Assembly: GCF_900169565.1 (NCBI RefSeq)
Contig: NZ_LT828648.1
Span: forward strand, 558,001-622,000
Length of the DNA stretch: 64,000 bases
Direction: 5' to 3'
Source of the DNA: Nitrospira japonica
Lineage (GTDB): Bacteria; Nitrospirota; Nitrospiria; Nitrospirales; Nitrospiraceae
The notes beneath the pieces were generated by a model. That model did not search any database, had not been told where the DNA came from, and saw only the letters and a program-made list of their open reading frames with translations. This document shows, in pieces, positions 8,970 through 16,521 of the stretch (positions within the stretch are counted from its first letter, which is position 1; each line of letters begins with the position of its first letter). Both the position numbers and the translations under genes were made by a program.

Positions 8970-9395
8970 TCAGCCTTTGAGGCTGTCGAGGCCCTTTTGG
9001 AATCGATTCGCGTGCGACCGTTCGGCTTTGGCCAAGGTTTCGAACCATTCGGCCAACTCGGCGAAGCCTTCATCCCGAGCCGTCTTCGCCATGCCGGGAT
9101 ACATCTGCGTGTATTCGTAGGTCTCCCCTTCGATGGCCGACTTCAGATTGGCCTCGGTATTGCCGATGGCCACGCCGGTGGCCGGGTCGCCTACTTCCTT
9201 CAAGAAGTCCAGATGCCCGAACGCATGGCCGGTCTCCGCTTCCGACGTGTCGCGAAACAAGCCGCCGACGTCAGGGTAGCCTTCGATATCGGCCCGTCGC
9301 GCGAAATACAGATAGCGCCGGTTGGCCTGCGATTCTCCCGCGAATGCATGTTTGAGATTGTCGTGACTCTTGGTCCCCTTCAAACTGTTCCCCAT
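8970..9395 (-). CDS. Rubrerythrin family di-iron protein
   Basis: A 141-residue ferritin-like protein with the rubrerythrin di-iron ligands: [13 protein letters not shown] (ExxxxR/H region), [11 protein letters not shown] (ExxH), [14 protein letters not shown], and [10 protein letters not shown] (ExxH). The C-terminal rubredoxin domain is absent, so this is the short erythrin-like form. The role is reduction of hydrogen peroxide using electrons from a partner, plausibly the Fe-S protein encoded 99 bp downstream on the same strand. A GGAGG-type ribosome site precedes the ATG. Confidence 0.88.
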   Translation of the reverse strand: MGNSLKGTKSHDNLKHAFAGESQANRRYLYFARRADIEGYPDVGGLFRDTSEAETGHAFGHLDFLKEVGDPATGVAIGNTEANLKSAIEGETYEYTQMYPGMAKTARDEGFAELAEWFETLAKAERSHANRFQKGLDSLKG

Positions 9396-9516
9396 TGCCC
9401 AGCCTCCTTATCCGATCGAGGGACGCCTGTCGCGCCCTACCGCCAAATCTACAAATAGATGCTCATGGATGCTCGATGACGACCGCGCATAAGATAACGC
9501 AGCCATCCGTGCAGGA

Positions 9517-10098
9517 TCAACGGCTTTTCAGGCCCGCATTTGAAGCCGCGCGATACGACGGTAATTCGTCCTTCATGGCCGCCAATGGGGGGTATTGCCG
9601 GTCCTTGGCGGATAAAATCGGATCGCTGATCGGCCAGGAGATCGCCAGCGCCGGATCGTTCCAGAGCACCCCGCGTTCATGCCGTGGCGAATAGTAGTCC
9701 GTGCATTTGTACAAGAAGATGGCGGTCTCGCTCGTCACGCAGAAGCCGTGCGCGCACCCGGGTGGCACATAGATCTGCCGCAGGTTCCCATCGGACAATT
9801 CGAGGCCGTACCAGCGTCCGAAGGTGGGGGACCCGACGCGGATGTCGACCACCACGTCGTAGACGCTTCCCTCCAGCGCCATGATCAGCTTGCCCTGCGC
9901 GTGGGGTTCCTGGAAATGCAGGCCCCGCAACGTCCCCCGTACCGAACGGGAGAGATTGTCCTGAACGAATGACTCGGCGAGTCCGGCGTCCCGATAACGC
10001 TGGACCTGATAGGTTTCGGCAAAGAACCCCCGGTGGTCGCGAAGGACCGTCGGCTCGAGCAGCAGCACGCCGGGAATATCGATGGTGGTTACGCGCAT
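9517..10098 (-). CDS. rfbC: dTDP-4-dehydrorhamnose 3,5-epimerase
   Basis: A cupin-fold epimerase of 193 residues acting in dTDP-L-rhamnose synthesis. Visible signatures are FAETYQVQRYRDAG, FVQDNLSRS, RGLHFQ with the catalytic His, VVVDIRVGSPTFG with the Asp, and YVPPGCAHGF. Length fits the family. The other rml genes (rfbA, B, D) are not in the window. A hypothetical gene lies 65 bp upstream on the same strand. Confidence 0.93.
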   Translation of the reverse strand: MRVTTIDIPGVLLLEPTVLRDHRGFFAETYQVQRYRDAGLAESFVQDNLSRSVRGTLRGLHFQEPHAQGKLIMALEGSVYDVVVDIRVGSPTFGRWYGLELSDGNLRQIYVPPGCAHGFCVTSETAIFLYKCTDYYSPRHERGVLWNDPALAISWPISDPILSAKDRQYPPLAAMKDELPSYRAASNAGLKSR

Positions 10099-10163
10099 GG
10101 GAAGGGACCTTTATCGCGTGTTGGATTGGTGTGTGCCGGACTCATTCTGTCGATCTTGCGGCG

Positions 10164-10583
10164 TCAGCGACGGTCCGCAGCCGGTGGATCTCCCGGGGGA
10201 TCGACGATGTCCGGACGCTCAGGGTACAATTGGCCGAGCCGCTCGATCAGCGGTTTCGCGGCGGGGGTACTGTCCCGGCTCGGCTCGCTCACCGGATTGT
10301 CCCATTCCAGTCTGGTGATTCCGGCCTCCAAGAGGAGCGACCGGATGGTCGTGAGGCAGGCATCGAGCGTTAATTCCGTGCCTTCCCGCAAATCGAGCAC
10401 CCGTAGCTTCGGGTCCTGCGGCGGAGGGCCGGCATTGATCAGGGTCCAGCAGCGATCGAAGATCGCCCGGCGGACCGGATCCGGCACGTTGATCGTCTGG
10501 ACGTCGGACGTGCAGAGGGCGGAGACGAACAGTACGAATTGCAGATCCGGCATACCGGGCTGCTGGACATCCAACGACGGCAT
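10164..10583 (-). CDS. Hypothetical protein (about 139 aa)
   Basis: No recognised family. A compact acidic protein with a hydrophobic N-terminal strand (MPDLQFVLFVSALC) and a conserved-looking core (INVPDPVRRAIFDRCWTLI, KLRVLDLREGTELTL), ending in a Pro-rich tail. The frame is open far upstream, but that part lies antisense to the ThiS/MoaD-like gene and looks like a shadow. I therefore chose the ATG at 10583, with another at 10553 possible. It is divergent from the ThiS-like gene and upstream of rfbC. Confidence 0.5.
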   Translation of the reverse strand: MPSLDVQQPGMPDLQFVLFVSALCTSDVQTINVPDPVRRAIFDRCWTLINAGPPPQDPKLRVLDLREGTELTLDACLTTIRSLLLEAGITRLEWDNPVSEPSRDSTPAAKPLIERLGQLYPERPDIVDPPGDPPAADRR

Positions 10584-10652
10584 GGCGTCGGCATTATCGG
10601 CGGCACGACGGACGGAGTCAACGCCGCCACCGGGAAGGAGCATGCGAGAGAC

Positions 10653-10928
10653 ATGGTGACGATCGAGCTGTTGGGACAGCTGCAGACGGTGGACGGAGAA
10701 CGGGATGTGGCCGTCGAACTCACCGCGCCCGTCTCGGTGCGGCAAGTGATTCAACGGCAGGGCATACAGCTGCGTCACTTGCTGCAGCTGATCCGGGAGA
10801 AGAAGGTCCTGGTGACGATCAACAAAAAGATCGCCAGCGACGACTCGCTGGTTCACGACGGCGACGCCATCCGGCTGGTCGGTCACGACGGATTCGGCGG
10901 CAGCGGCCTCGGCCCCACCCATTCCTGA
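10653..10928 (+). CDS. ThiS/MoaD-like beta-grasp protein
   Basis: A 91-residue ubiquitin-fold protein resembling sulfur carriers (LLGQLQTVDG, APVSVRQVIQRQG, VLVTINKKIASDDSLVHDGDAIRLV). Sulfur carriers of this kind normally end in an exposed Gly-Gly that is adenylated and thiocarboxylated. Here the only GG lies in DGFGGSGLGPTHS, nine residues before the end. It would need trimming, or the protein is not a carrier. AAGGAG lies 12 bp before the ATG. No E1-like activating enzyme is adjacent. Confidence 0.65.
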   Translation: MVTIELLGQLQTVDGERDVAVELTAPVSVRQVIQRQGIQLRHLLQLIREKKVLVTINKKIASDDSLVHDGDAIRLVGHDGFGGSGLGPTHS

Positions 10929-11034
10929 AATCAGTCGAGCGTGCGGGGCCGACGCGTACGTTTTTCGGTACGCGGAGGCCTCAAGCGAGGCGAGAACGCC
11001 GCTGGAATGCCTTTTCAACAGCCTGCCAAAAGGA

Positions 11035-11066
11035 AGGGGCCGGCGCCCTATAGGGAGCCGGCCCCT
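11035..11066 (-). terminator. Rho-independent terminator of the HU gene
   Basis: The 10-bp perfect inverted repeat AGGGGCCGGC (11035-11044) / GCCGGCCCCT (11057-11066) lies 47 bp after the HU stop codon. Read on the minus strand, the stem is followed by TCCTTTTGG, a weak U-rich tail. Strong stem, imperfect tail. Confidence 0.75.
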
Positions 11067-11113
11067 GTTCTCCTGCCCGAGATCAGGCCAGATGAGATCC
11101 GAGCGATCGAGTA

Positions 11114-11401
11114 TTACTTCTTGCCGAGGATGGAATCCTTCGCTACCTTGGCCACGCGGAACTTGACCACGCGCTTGGCCGGAATCTTGATTTCCTCGCC
11201 GGTCTGAGGATTGCGGCCGATGCGTGCCTTCCGATTGGCCAGCTTGAGCTTGCCGATGCCGGGAACGGTGAACACGTTCTTCGCCTCGCGATAGGCCAAG
11301 GCGGCAAAATCGTCCAGCAACTGAACGGCAGCCTTCTTGGTCAGCCCGGACTTCTGGGCCAGGTGATCGGCGATCTGAGACTTGGTCATTGACTTAGCCA
11401 T
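11114..11401 (-). CDS. HU family DNA-binding protein
   Basis: A 95-residue nucleoid protein of the HU/IHF fold. It has an N-terminal helix pair (MTKSQIADHLAQKSGLTKKA), the beta-saddle (FTVPGIGKLKLANRKARIGRNPQTGEEI) with the intercalating-Pro region RNPQTGEEIKIPA, and the C-terminal helix FRVAKVAKDSIL. A strong ribosome site AAGGAGG precedes the ATG. It is monocistronic, with its own terminator. HU bends DNA and would also assist integrases of the nearby island. Confidence 0.95.
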   Translation of the reverse strand: MAKSMTKSQIADHLAQKSGLTKKAAVQLLDDFAALAYREAKNVFTVPGIGKLKLANRKARIGRNPQTGEEIKIPAKRVVKFRVAKVAKDSILGKK

Positions 11402-11686
11402 GCGAGCAACCTCCTTAGGACGAAAAGTGGTGGACTGTGAATCGCCTCTCTTGACTTCGCTTGGACTCGAAAAAAGTGTGGCAGACGAATCGTCGTGACA
11501 CGTTCAAGCGGCGAAAACCTGCGGGAGTCTATCCAAGCGTCCGTTGGCTGTCAACGGAAAAACACGCTCCAGACGTAGGGAAACACCGCCAGCTCCCTCT
11601 TGCAGTTTCGAGACCAAGCGTCGTAGAGTACGGCATACGGCACAGAGAAACGGCCGCGATCCCCGACACATTATTGAGGAATTCCG

Positions 11687-12250
11687 ATGGGTAAAGAGCT
11701 TCCCATTCTTCCGGCCTCGGCGCAACCGGCACAGGCCGCCTCGACTGAAAAATTCCTCTATTCACGGGTATTTTGTCAGAAAGAAAATTCGCCTCCCCTG
11801 CGGCTTCTGCTCGAATTCTTGAAATCGCGGGGACAACTTCCCATCACGCCGCCGGAAGTAGACGAAGCCGCGCTGGACGAATGGGCCTGGGTCCAAGTGT
11901 CCCTAGGATACGATAAGGCCAGAAAACCGATTCACGTCTTCTGTTTCAGAGACCGTGGCACCTACAAAGAGGCCTTCGAACAGGACCGCGATCAATTTCT
12001 GGAAGTGCTGACCGCTCACGACAACTTGGAAGCCTCGCTGGTGGCGGAGACCCTCAGGCGATCCCGTTTCGTGCTGACCACGCGGATGGATCAGGCGGAC
12101 ATCACGGACGAAGGATACGATTTCAACGGCTGGATTCTTGAGTTCTATCAGGAAAACTGCAACGGAATCGTCGAAGTCGACGACCAGGGATTCTTTTCCC
12201 CCAAGGGCGAACTGATCGTCGATCTCGCCCCCATGTCCGAAGAAGAATAG
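11687..12250 (+). CDS. Hypothetical protein (187 aa)
   Basis: No family recognised. A soluble, acidic protein with a Pro/Ala-rich start and the segments PLRLLLEFLKSRGQLPITPPEVDEAALDEW and LEASLVAETLRRSRFVLTTRMDQADITDEGYDFNGWILEFYQENC, ending in an acidic tail. GAGGA lies 6 bp before the ATG. It is divergent from HU across a 285-bp gap that must hold both promoters, though I see no clear hexamers there. Confidence 0.7.
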   Translation: MGKELPILPASAQPAQAASTEKFLYSRVFCQKENSPPLRLLLEFLKSRGQLPITPPEVDEAALDEWAWVQVSLGYDKARKPIHVFCFRDRGTYKEAFEQDRDQFLEVLTAHDNLEASLVAETLRRSRFVLTTRMDQADITDEGYDFNGWILEFYQENCNGIVEVDDQGFFSPKGELIVDLAPMSEEE

Positions 12251-12279
12251 TTCCTCGCCTCGCGTCGGTCCCGAACGCC

Positions 12280-12975
12280 GTGCCACCAGGCTACCGCATG
12301 TCGCCGAAATCCATGCGTGGACAGACGATTCCGAACGATCCTCTACGGGCCACGCATTCAACGCGACTCCAGCGCCAGACCGACGGCTGGTTTCAGCGGG
12401 CTGAAGCCGCCCTGCTCGGAGCGGTCCCATGTCGGGCCGGCTGTTCCCATTGTTGTATTGGTCCGTTCCCCATCACAGTGCTCGACGTCCAGGCGCTCCA
12501 TGAAGGACTCGCGCGGCTCGAACCGCATGACCGCGAAGAGATTCAGCGGAACGCCGCCGAACAAACAGCCGTGCTCGAGCAGGCTGCCCCCTCGTTGAAA
12601 CAGGCGCCCTTCGTCGATCAATTCGCCGACGCCGAAACCGATCGGTTGGTCACGCTTCTAGAGGATGCTCCCTGCCCTGCCTTGAGTGCCGAAGGCCTCT
12701 GTCGTGTCTATGATCATCGGCCGCTGACCTGCCGGTCCATGGGGATTCCCGTCGTAGAACCAACTGGGACGTTCGGCGCCTGCGCCGTTCAGACCTTTGT
12801 CCCGATTCGCCGCCTCCCTGCATCCCTTCGGGAAGAGGAAGAAACGCTCGCCGCACAAGAGGCCGTGGCCCTGCACCAGATCCGGCTCTCATCGCCGACG
12901 CCGGGAGAAGAAGTGCTCCTGCCTTACGGATTTCTGCCGAGCCTCCACACGATTGCCGGCCGCTCCCGCACCTAG
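12280..12975 (+). CDS. YkgJ-type cysteine-cluster protein
   Basis: A 231-residue protein with the CxxxCxxCC pattern of the YkgJ / Fe-S-oxidoreductase-like zinc- or Fe-S-cluster family (PCRAGCSHCCIGPFPIT at about 45-61). Later Cys are in CPALSAEGLCRVYDHRPLTCRSMGIP and FGACAV. The function of the family is not established; metal binding is assumed from the cysteines. It lies 29 bp after the preceding gene on the same strand and directly before the two tRNA genes. Confidence 0.82.
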   Translation: MPPGYRMSPKSMRGQTIPNDPLRATHSTRLQRQTDGWFQRAEAALLGAVPCRAGCSHCCIGPFPITVLDVQALHEGLARLEPHDREEIQRNAAEQTAVLEQAAPSLKQAPFVDQFADAETDRLVTLLEDAPCPALSAEGLCRVYDHRPLTCRSMGIPVVEPTGTFGACAVQTFVPIRRLPASLREEEETLAAQEAVALHQIRLSSPTPGEEVLLPYGFLPSLHTIAGRSRT

Positions 12976-13024
12976 ACACCCTTCAAACCGCTATGCTATG
13001 GTGGGTTTCTTGTGTCTTGCGGGA

Positions 13025-13101
13025 GCGCCTGTAGCTCAGCTGGATAGAGCATCAGCCTCCGGAGCTGAGGGCCACAGGTTCAAATCCTGTCAGGCGCACC
13101 A
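13025..13101 (+). tRNA. tRNA-Arg (CCG)
   Basis: Acceptor arms GCGCCTG and CAGGCGC pair fully, followed by discriminator A and an encoded CCA. The anticodon stem TCAGC/GCTGA encloses loop CTCCGGA, giving anticodon CCG. The T-arm GGTTCAAATCC is standard. Confidence 0.95.
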
Positions 13102-13215
13102 TCCCTCGCTCGACCGCTTCGAAGTTCTGACGCCACTCGTGGCGACAGCGGGCATCGGCGGCGGCGGGCGAACGCCCGGACACAGTTCGGCGACAATTGA
13201 ATATCGAATCCGGTG

Positions 13216-13291
<76 letters not shown>

Positions 13292-13305
13292 AATCAATCA
13301 ACAGC

Positions 13306-14508
13306 TTAGGTGGGTAAACTCGTCGCCGCTTCGCGAGAAGCGGTGGCTGGTGTTATTACAGTGTTAGCGGCATCCAACACGTTCACCCGATGCACCTCTC
13401 CGCTCGGAATCCATCTCGCGTAATACTTCAGCGTGATCGTCGGCTTAGTATGTCCCAATTGGTGGCTGACATAGAGCAATGGGACATTCGACGATAGGAG
13501 TAAGGACGCGAAGGTATGTCGGAGATCGTACACTCGGAATCTCGGCAAGCCTGCAGCGTCTAGCACCCGGTGAAACGCTCTCACGACATGGCTCTCATCC
13601 AGAAGGCCTCCTGAAAGAGACGGGAAGAGCCAATCCGATGCCTTCCCCCGAGCAATGTCCTCAGCCCGTAGGTGCGTGAGGTAAGACTCCAGCTCGGCCA
13701 GTATCCCATCCGACAAATCCACCCATCGTGATTCACCGGTTTTGGTACTCTTGATCTGCCCCTCCAGCGTTGCCGACCGCTCCACTCGTACCCGGCGCCC
13801 CACGAAATCGATATCGCCAGGCTGTAATGCTCGTCCCTCACTGGGGCGGAGACCTGTCTTAAGGTACGTGCGGAATAGCATGGTATAGGAACGGGACAGC
13901 GATTGGCTTTCCTCCAACTCATCAAGTTTCGTTTCAAATGCTTCTTTCTGCTGCCAGGTCAGCGGATCCACGTCAGGAGCTATTGTTTGCCCTGCGCGAC
14001 GCTTTCGCCTTTGACCAAGTAGCGGGTTCACGGCGATGACCCCTTCCTCCGCCGCATCGGTCAGCATTGACGAGAGAACAGCCCGAATAATGCGTGTCGT
14101 ATCAGCCGAGCATCCTGCCTGCTGCTTAACATTCAGCATGGCCCTCACATTGGCCCAGCCAAGTGCAGCGACAGCTTGTCCTCCTAAAGCGGGCTCAATG
14201 TACAGTCTCACGATCTGACTGTAACTGGAATGGGTTCTGGCGGCTAAATTCACCTTTGAACTTTTCAACCACCGCTGACAATAGTCCCTGACGGTGATGG
14301 GCACAGTTGGGACTTCCGTGCTCATCCCCTGCAGCAACTTCGTCTTGATGATGGCTTCCTGTTTCCGCGCCTCCTCCTTGTTCTTGCATCCAACCTTCCA
14401 CCGCTTGAGCTTACCTACCGACAAGTTTGGCGCGAGCCTAAGCGTCTTCCCGTCAACGAGGACTGGAAATTCAACATAATAACTATCCTTCCGTTTGGTC
14501 AGTCCCAT
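13306..14508 (-). CDS. Tyrosine recombinase / integrase of the island
   Basis: A 400-residue phage-type integrase. It has an N-terminal arm-binding part (MGLTKRKDSYYVEF), a SAM-like core-binding domain around 70-175, and a catalytic domain. Catalytic signatures are Arg in TGLRPSEGRAL, Lys-strand STKTGESRWVDL, YDLRHTFASLLL (the box HxxR with Tyr in the first place, a common phage variant), HQLGH, and the nucleophile in KYYARW. It ends 15 bp from attL and reads toward the tRNA, the usual layout. It should excise and insert the island at the tRNA-Lys repeat. The preceding XRE gene stops only 4 bp upstream. Confidence 0.95.
   Translation of the reverse strand: MGLTKRKDSYYVEFPVLVDGKTLRLAPNLSVGKLKRWKVGCKNKEEARKQEAIIKTKLLQGMSTEVPTVPITVRDYCQRWLKSSKVNLAARTHSSYSQIVRLYIEPALGGQAVAALGWANVRAMLNVKQQAGCSADTTRIIRAVLSSMLTDAAEEGVIAVNPLLGQRRKRRAGQTIAPDVDPLTWQQKEAFETKLDELEESQSLSRSYTMLFRTYLKTGLRPSEGRALQPGDIDFVGRRVRVERSATLEGQIKSTKTGESRWVDLSDGILAELESYLTHLRAEDIARGKASDWLFPSLSGGLLDESHVVRAFHRVLDAAGLPRFRVYDLRHTFASLLLSSNVPLLYVSHQLGHTKPTITLKYYARWIPSGEVHRVNVLDAANTVITPATASREAATSLPT
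13347..13370. promoter_or_regulatory. Candidate integrase arm-type sites, left end
   Basis: Two GTGTT cores at 13350 and 13361, exactly 11 bp apart, lie 56 bp inside attL within the end of the integrase gene. The 24-bp segment matches the right-end segment 33519-33542 at 20 of 24 positions. The equal spacing and presence at both ends suggest integrase arm binding; inferred. Confidence 0.5.
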
Positions 14509-14512
14509 TGGA

Positions 14513-14725
14513 CTACCTCCCCTTCTGCGGCCGCTGTAGCGGGCCGACTAATTGGTTAAGAGTGATCCGTAACGCCTGACACAGCTTGATGACCGTCGAG
14601 AGTTGCGGGTCCAGCCTGCCGTTCTCCAGCTTCACGATGGAGACATAGTGCACACCTGACCGCTCCGCCAGGCTCCGTACGCTCAAGCCCCGCTTCTCTC
14701 GCCAAGATTTCAACTGTGTCTGCAT
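14513..14725 (-). CDS. XRE-family transcriptional regulator
   Basis: A 70-residue Cro/CI-type helix-turn-helix protein (LKSWREKRGLSVRSLAERSGVHYVSIVKLENG), almost only the DNA-binding domain. The frame opens further upstream, but the ATG at 14725 gives the canonical XRE start MQTQLKSWREK. A perfect palindrome lies 10 bp before it. It sits between the excisionase-like gene and the integrase gene, so it probably controls the island's integration module and its own synthesis. Confidence 0.82.
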   Translation of the reverse strand: MQTQLKSWREKRGLSVRSLAERSGVHYVSIVKLENGRLDPQLSTVIKLCQALRITLNQLVGPLQRPQKGR

Positions 14726-14734
14726 AAACAGAAT

Positions 14735-14752
14735 GGTAGCTGTATAGCTACC
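14735..14752. promoter_or_regulatory. Palindromic operator upstream of the XRE gene
   Basis: GGTAGCTGTATAGCTACC: 7-bp arms around a 4-bp centre, ending 10 bp before the XRE start codon and lying between it and the stop of the upstream gene. Two-fold symmetry and position fit binding of an XRE dimer, probably autoregulation. Binding is inferred. Confidence 0.6.
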
Positions 14753-14757
14753 GATAA

Positions 14758-14988
14758 TCAAGAGGCTAGAACCTGGAAGGGTCGATGCACTTTGACGGAC
14801 TTCGACGCGATCCATTTGTCTATTTCCACTCGATCGAACTTGGTGAGACGCCCCAATTTGATATGAGGAATGCGCCGTTTGCTGACCATCGCATATAAGG
14901 TATGGACGGACAGCCCGGTATACACCGCGACATCCTGAATGGAGAGCAGCCGCCGTGTGATGGGCGTTGTCTCAGCTGTCAGAGCCAT
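14758..14988 (-). CDS. Excisionase-type helix-turn-helix protein
   Basis: A 76-residue winged-helix protein of the excisionase / MerR-like group (LLSIQDVAVYTGLSVHTLYAMVSKRRIPHIKLGRLTKFDRVEIDKWI). Such proteins direct integrase toward excision or act as AlpA-like activators. It overlaps the end of the preceding gene by 17 bp and precedes XRE and int, consistent with a recombination-directionality role. Confidence 0.82.
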   Translation of the reverse strand: MALTAETTPITRRLLSIQDVAVYTGLSVHTLYAMVSKRRIPHIKLGRLTKFDRVEIDKWIASKSVKVHRPFQVLAS

Positions 14989-15475
14989 CCGTCTCGTTTC
15001 CTGAGTGATCGACCAACGATCCGGTCACGGTGATTGGTGCATTGACGACCGGTGGGGGTGTGCGGTTGATCGTGATCGTCACCGCCGTATCTTGCTCAAT
15101 GTGTTGCTTGGGGCCGTAGAGCTTCGGTCGGCGCCGTTCGAGCATCCAGAGCCAATAGCGGACTTCCTCTCTCCCGCGCGCGAGGCCAAGCACATCGGAG
15201 GCGTTCACCATCCGATCTTTCGCCTGAATCGCGTTCTCGACGAGGTAATCCGTCACCATCTGCCCGAACTCCGTATCCCCATGTCCCGCTAAGGCCCACT
15301 TCTCCAGCCGTTGGCGGACCGCTTCATCGGTGACGCCGTAACTCTGTCCGATCAACTTGAGCGATTCGCCGGCACGATACCGGGCGGCAATCGCGGCCAG
15401 GTCATCAGCTGGAATCCGACCCGGCTTCACGGGGGCGTTCTCAGGGTTGGGGTGTGTCACGATCTCAGATGCCAT
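14972..15475 (-). CDS. Terminase-small-subunit-like HTH protein
   Basis: A 167-residue protein with an N-terminal homeodomain-like HTH (DLAAIAARYRAGESLKLIGQSYGVTDEAVRQRLEKW) and a C-terminal section with LARGREEVRYWLWMLERRRPKLYGPKQHIEQ. The W.LERR.P..YG.K pattern is what I associate with phage terminase small subunits and related packaging HTH proteins. No large terminase is present. If the call is right, it would recognise packaging sites or redirect a helper phage. It could also be a plain regulator. Confidence 0.5.
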   Translation of the reverse strand: MASEIVTHPNPENAPVKPGRIPADDLAAIAARYRAGESLKLIGQSYGVTDEAVRQRLEKWALAGHGDTEFGQMVTDYLVENAIQAKDRMVNASDVLGLARGREEVRYWLWMLERRRPKLYGPKQHIEQDTAVTITINRTPPPVVNAPITVTGSLVDHSGNETDGSDS

Positions 15476-15487
15476 GCGTGCTCCTTC

Positions 15488-15757
15488 TCAGCACCAGACT
15501 GGGTACGCTTCGATGCGCTCTTTAATCCCGCCGTCCACTTTGGCTTGGATGCGAGCCACGTGGAGCCGCCAGATATCCTCATTCTTTTTCACGTACGCCC
15601 AGGTACACCGTCCGATGTCCCACTCAATTTCAAGCCATTGCACGTCACCCTGTTGCAGCGGGCTGACGAGGTACATCAGCCGGATTATTCGGCCGTTCCA
15701 CACGCTGGGAAGCCCAGGCTTCTCAGGTTCTGGAAACTCAAACCAGTGCTTAGTCAT
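15488..15757 (-). CDS. Hypothetical protein (89 aa)
   Basis: No family recognised. A Trp-rich small protein (MTKHWFEFPEPEKPG, VQWLEIEWDIGRCTWAYVKKNEDIWRL). It overlaps the end of the PAPS-reductase-like gene by 4 bp, so it is probably co-translated with it within the replication/packaging module. Confidence 0.6.
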   Translation of the reverse strand: MTKHWFEFPEPEKPGLPSVWNGRIIRLMYLVSPLQQGDVQWLEIEWDIGRCTWAYVKKNEDIWRLHVARIQAKVDGGIKERIEAYPVWC

Positions 15758-16521
15758 GCGAGGCTCTCCACAATGGGAGCGGCCGGGGGCTCAGGAACTG
15801 GGAGTCCTAAGGCGTCTTGAATAGCCGAATAGAGGGCGTTATTGCGGATGGCGTACTGCGCGTATCGCTCTGGGTAGTGCTCACGCAACCAGGGGATGAA
15901 TTCCGTCGTTTCTTGGACAAAGGCCGTACAGTCGAAGCAGTCGAGGGAAGAACTCTGGGGCACGGCGTAGTAGTGGGCCGGGACTTCCATGACCGTCTCG
16001 AGGTAGTCGAGCACGTCCTGCTCACTCCAATCGTGAATGGGGCAGAGTTGGGTCATCTCCTCGAACGGCATAACCGCCTGTGTCATGGCGTTCTTGTGTT
16101 CGTCCGCGCGGGATCCGCTGACGAGATGCGTGACGCTCAGTGAGATGGCTTTGTCCCAGAGCGGCTTGTTGACGTTCTCAAAATGGCACTGGCGATAACT
16201 CTGAATCGTGACAGGCTTCCTGCCAGTGAATTGCTGGCCGAAGGAGGTGTAATCGATCGGGACGACATCGGCGGGAATGCCTTCACGGGCGTTCTGCCCC
16301 TTCCGGTCGGTCCGCACGACATGCATGGGAACGAGGGCGCGCGCGTAGGTGACGCACTCGAGGGTCTCCGGCAGGGTGAAGCCGGTATCCACAAAAATGG
16401 CAAAGCTGAGCCGGTCGCGAAGGAGATGCAGACAGGCCATGCTGTCTTTCCCGCCGGAGAAGGCCAGGCCAATGACGGCGGATTCCGGGATCTGGTTGAC
16501 GGATTCGTGAAGGGGCTTCAT
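15754..16521 (-). CDS. PAPS-reductase-family PP-loop protein (phage type)
   Basis: A 255-residue adenine-nucleotide alpha-hydrolase-fold protein. The PP-loop SGGKDSMACLHLL (about 23-35) binds ATP or a nucleotide. Later boxes are VDTGFTLPETLE, GSRADEHKN and CPIHDWSEQDVLDYL, with Cys at CFDCTAF. Cellular PAPS reductases end in a Cys-containing catalytic tail that is not evident here. Similar proteins occur in many phages and islands next to replication genes and in DNA-modification settings such as DndC, but the substrate is unknown. Overlaps of 4 bp on both sides place it inside the replication operon. Confidence 0.8.
   Translation of the reverse strand: MKPLHESVNQIPESAVIGLAFSGGKDSMACLHLLRDRLSFAIFVDTGFTLPETLECVTYARALVPMHVVRTDRKGQNAREGIPADVVPIDYTSFGQQFTGRKPVTIQSYRQCHFENVNKPLWDKAISLSVTHLVSGSRADEHKNAMTQAVMPFEEMTQLCPIHDWSEQDVLDYLETVMEVPAHYYAVPQSSSLDCFDCTAFVQETTEFIPWLREHYPERYAQYAIRNNALYSAIQDALGLPVPEPPAAPIVESLA

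Noticed and set aside
10584-11018. N-terminal extension of the minus-strand gene ending at 10164
   Set aside because: It is fully antisense to the ThiS/MoaD-like gene and reads as low-complexity shadow; an ATG at 10583 was used instead.
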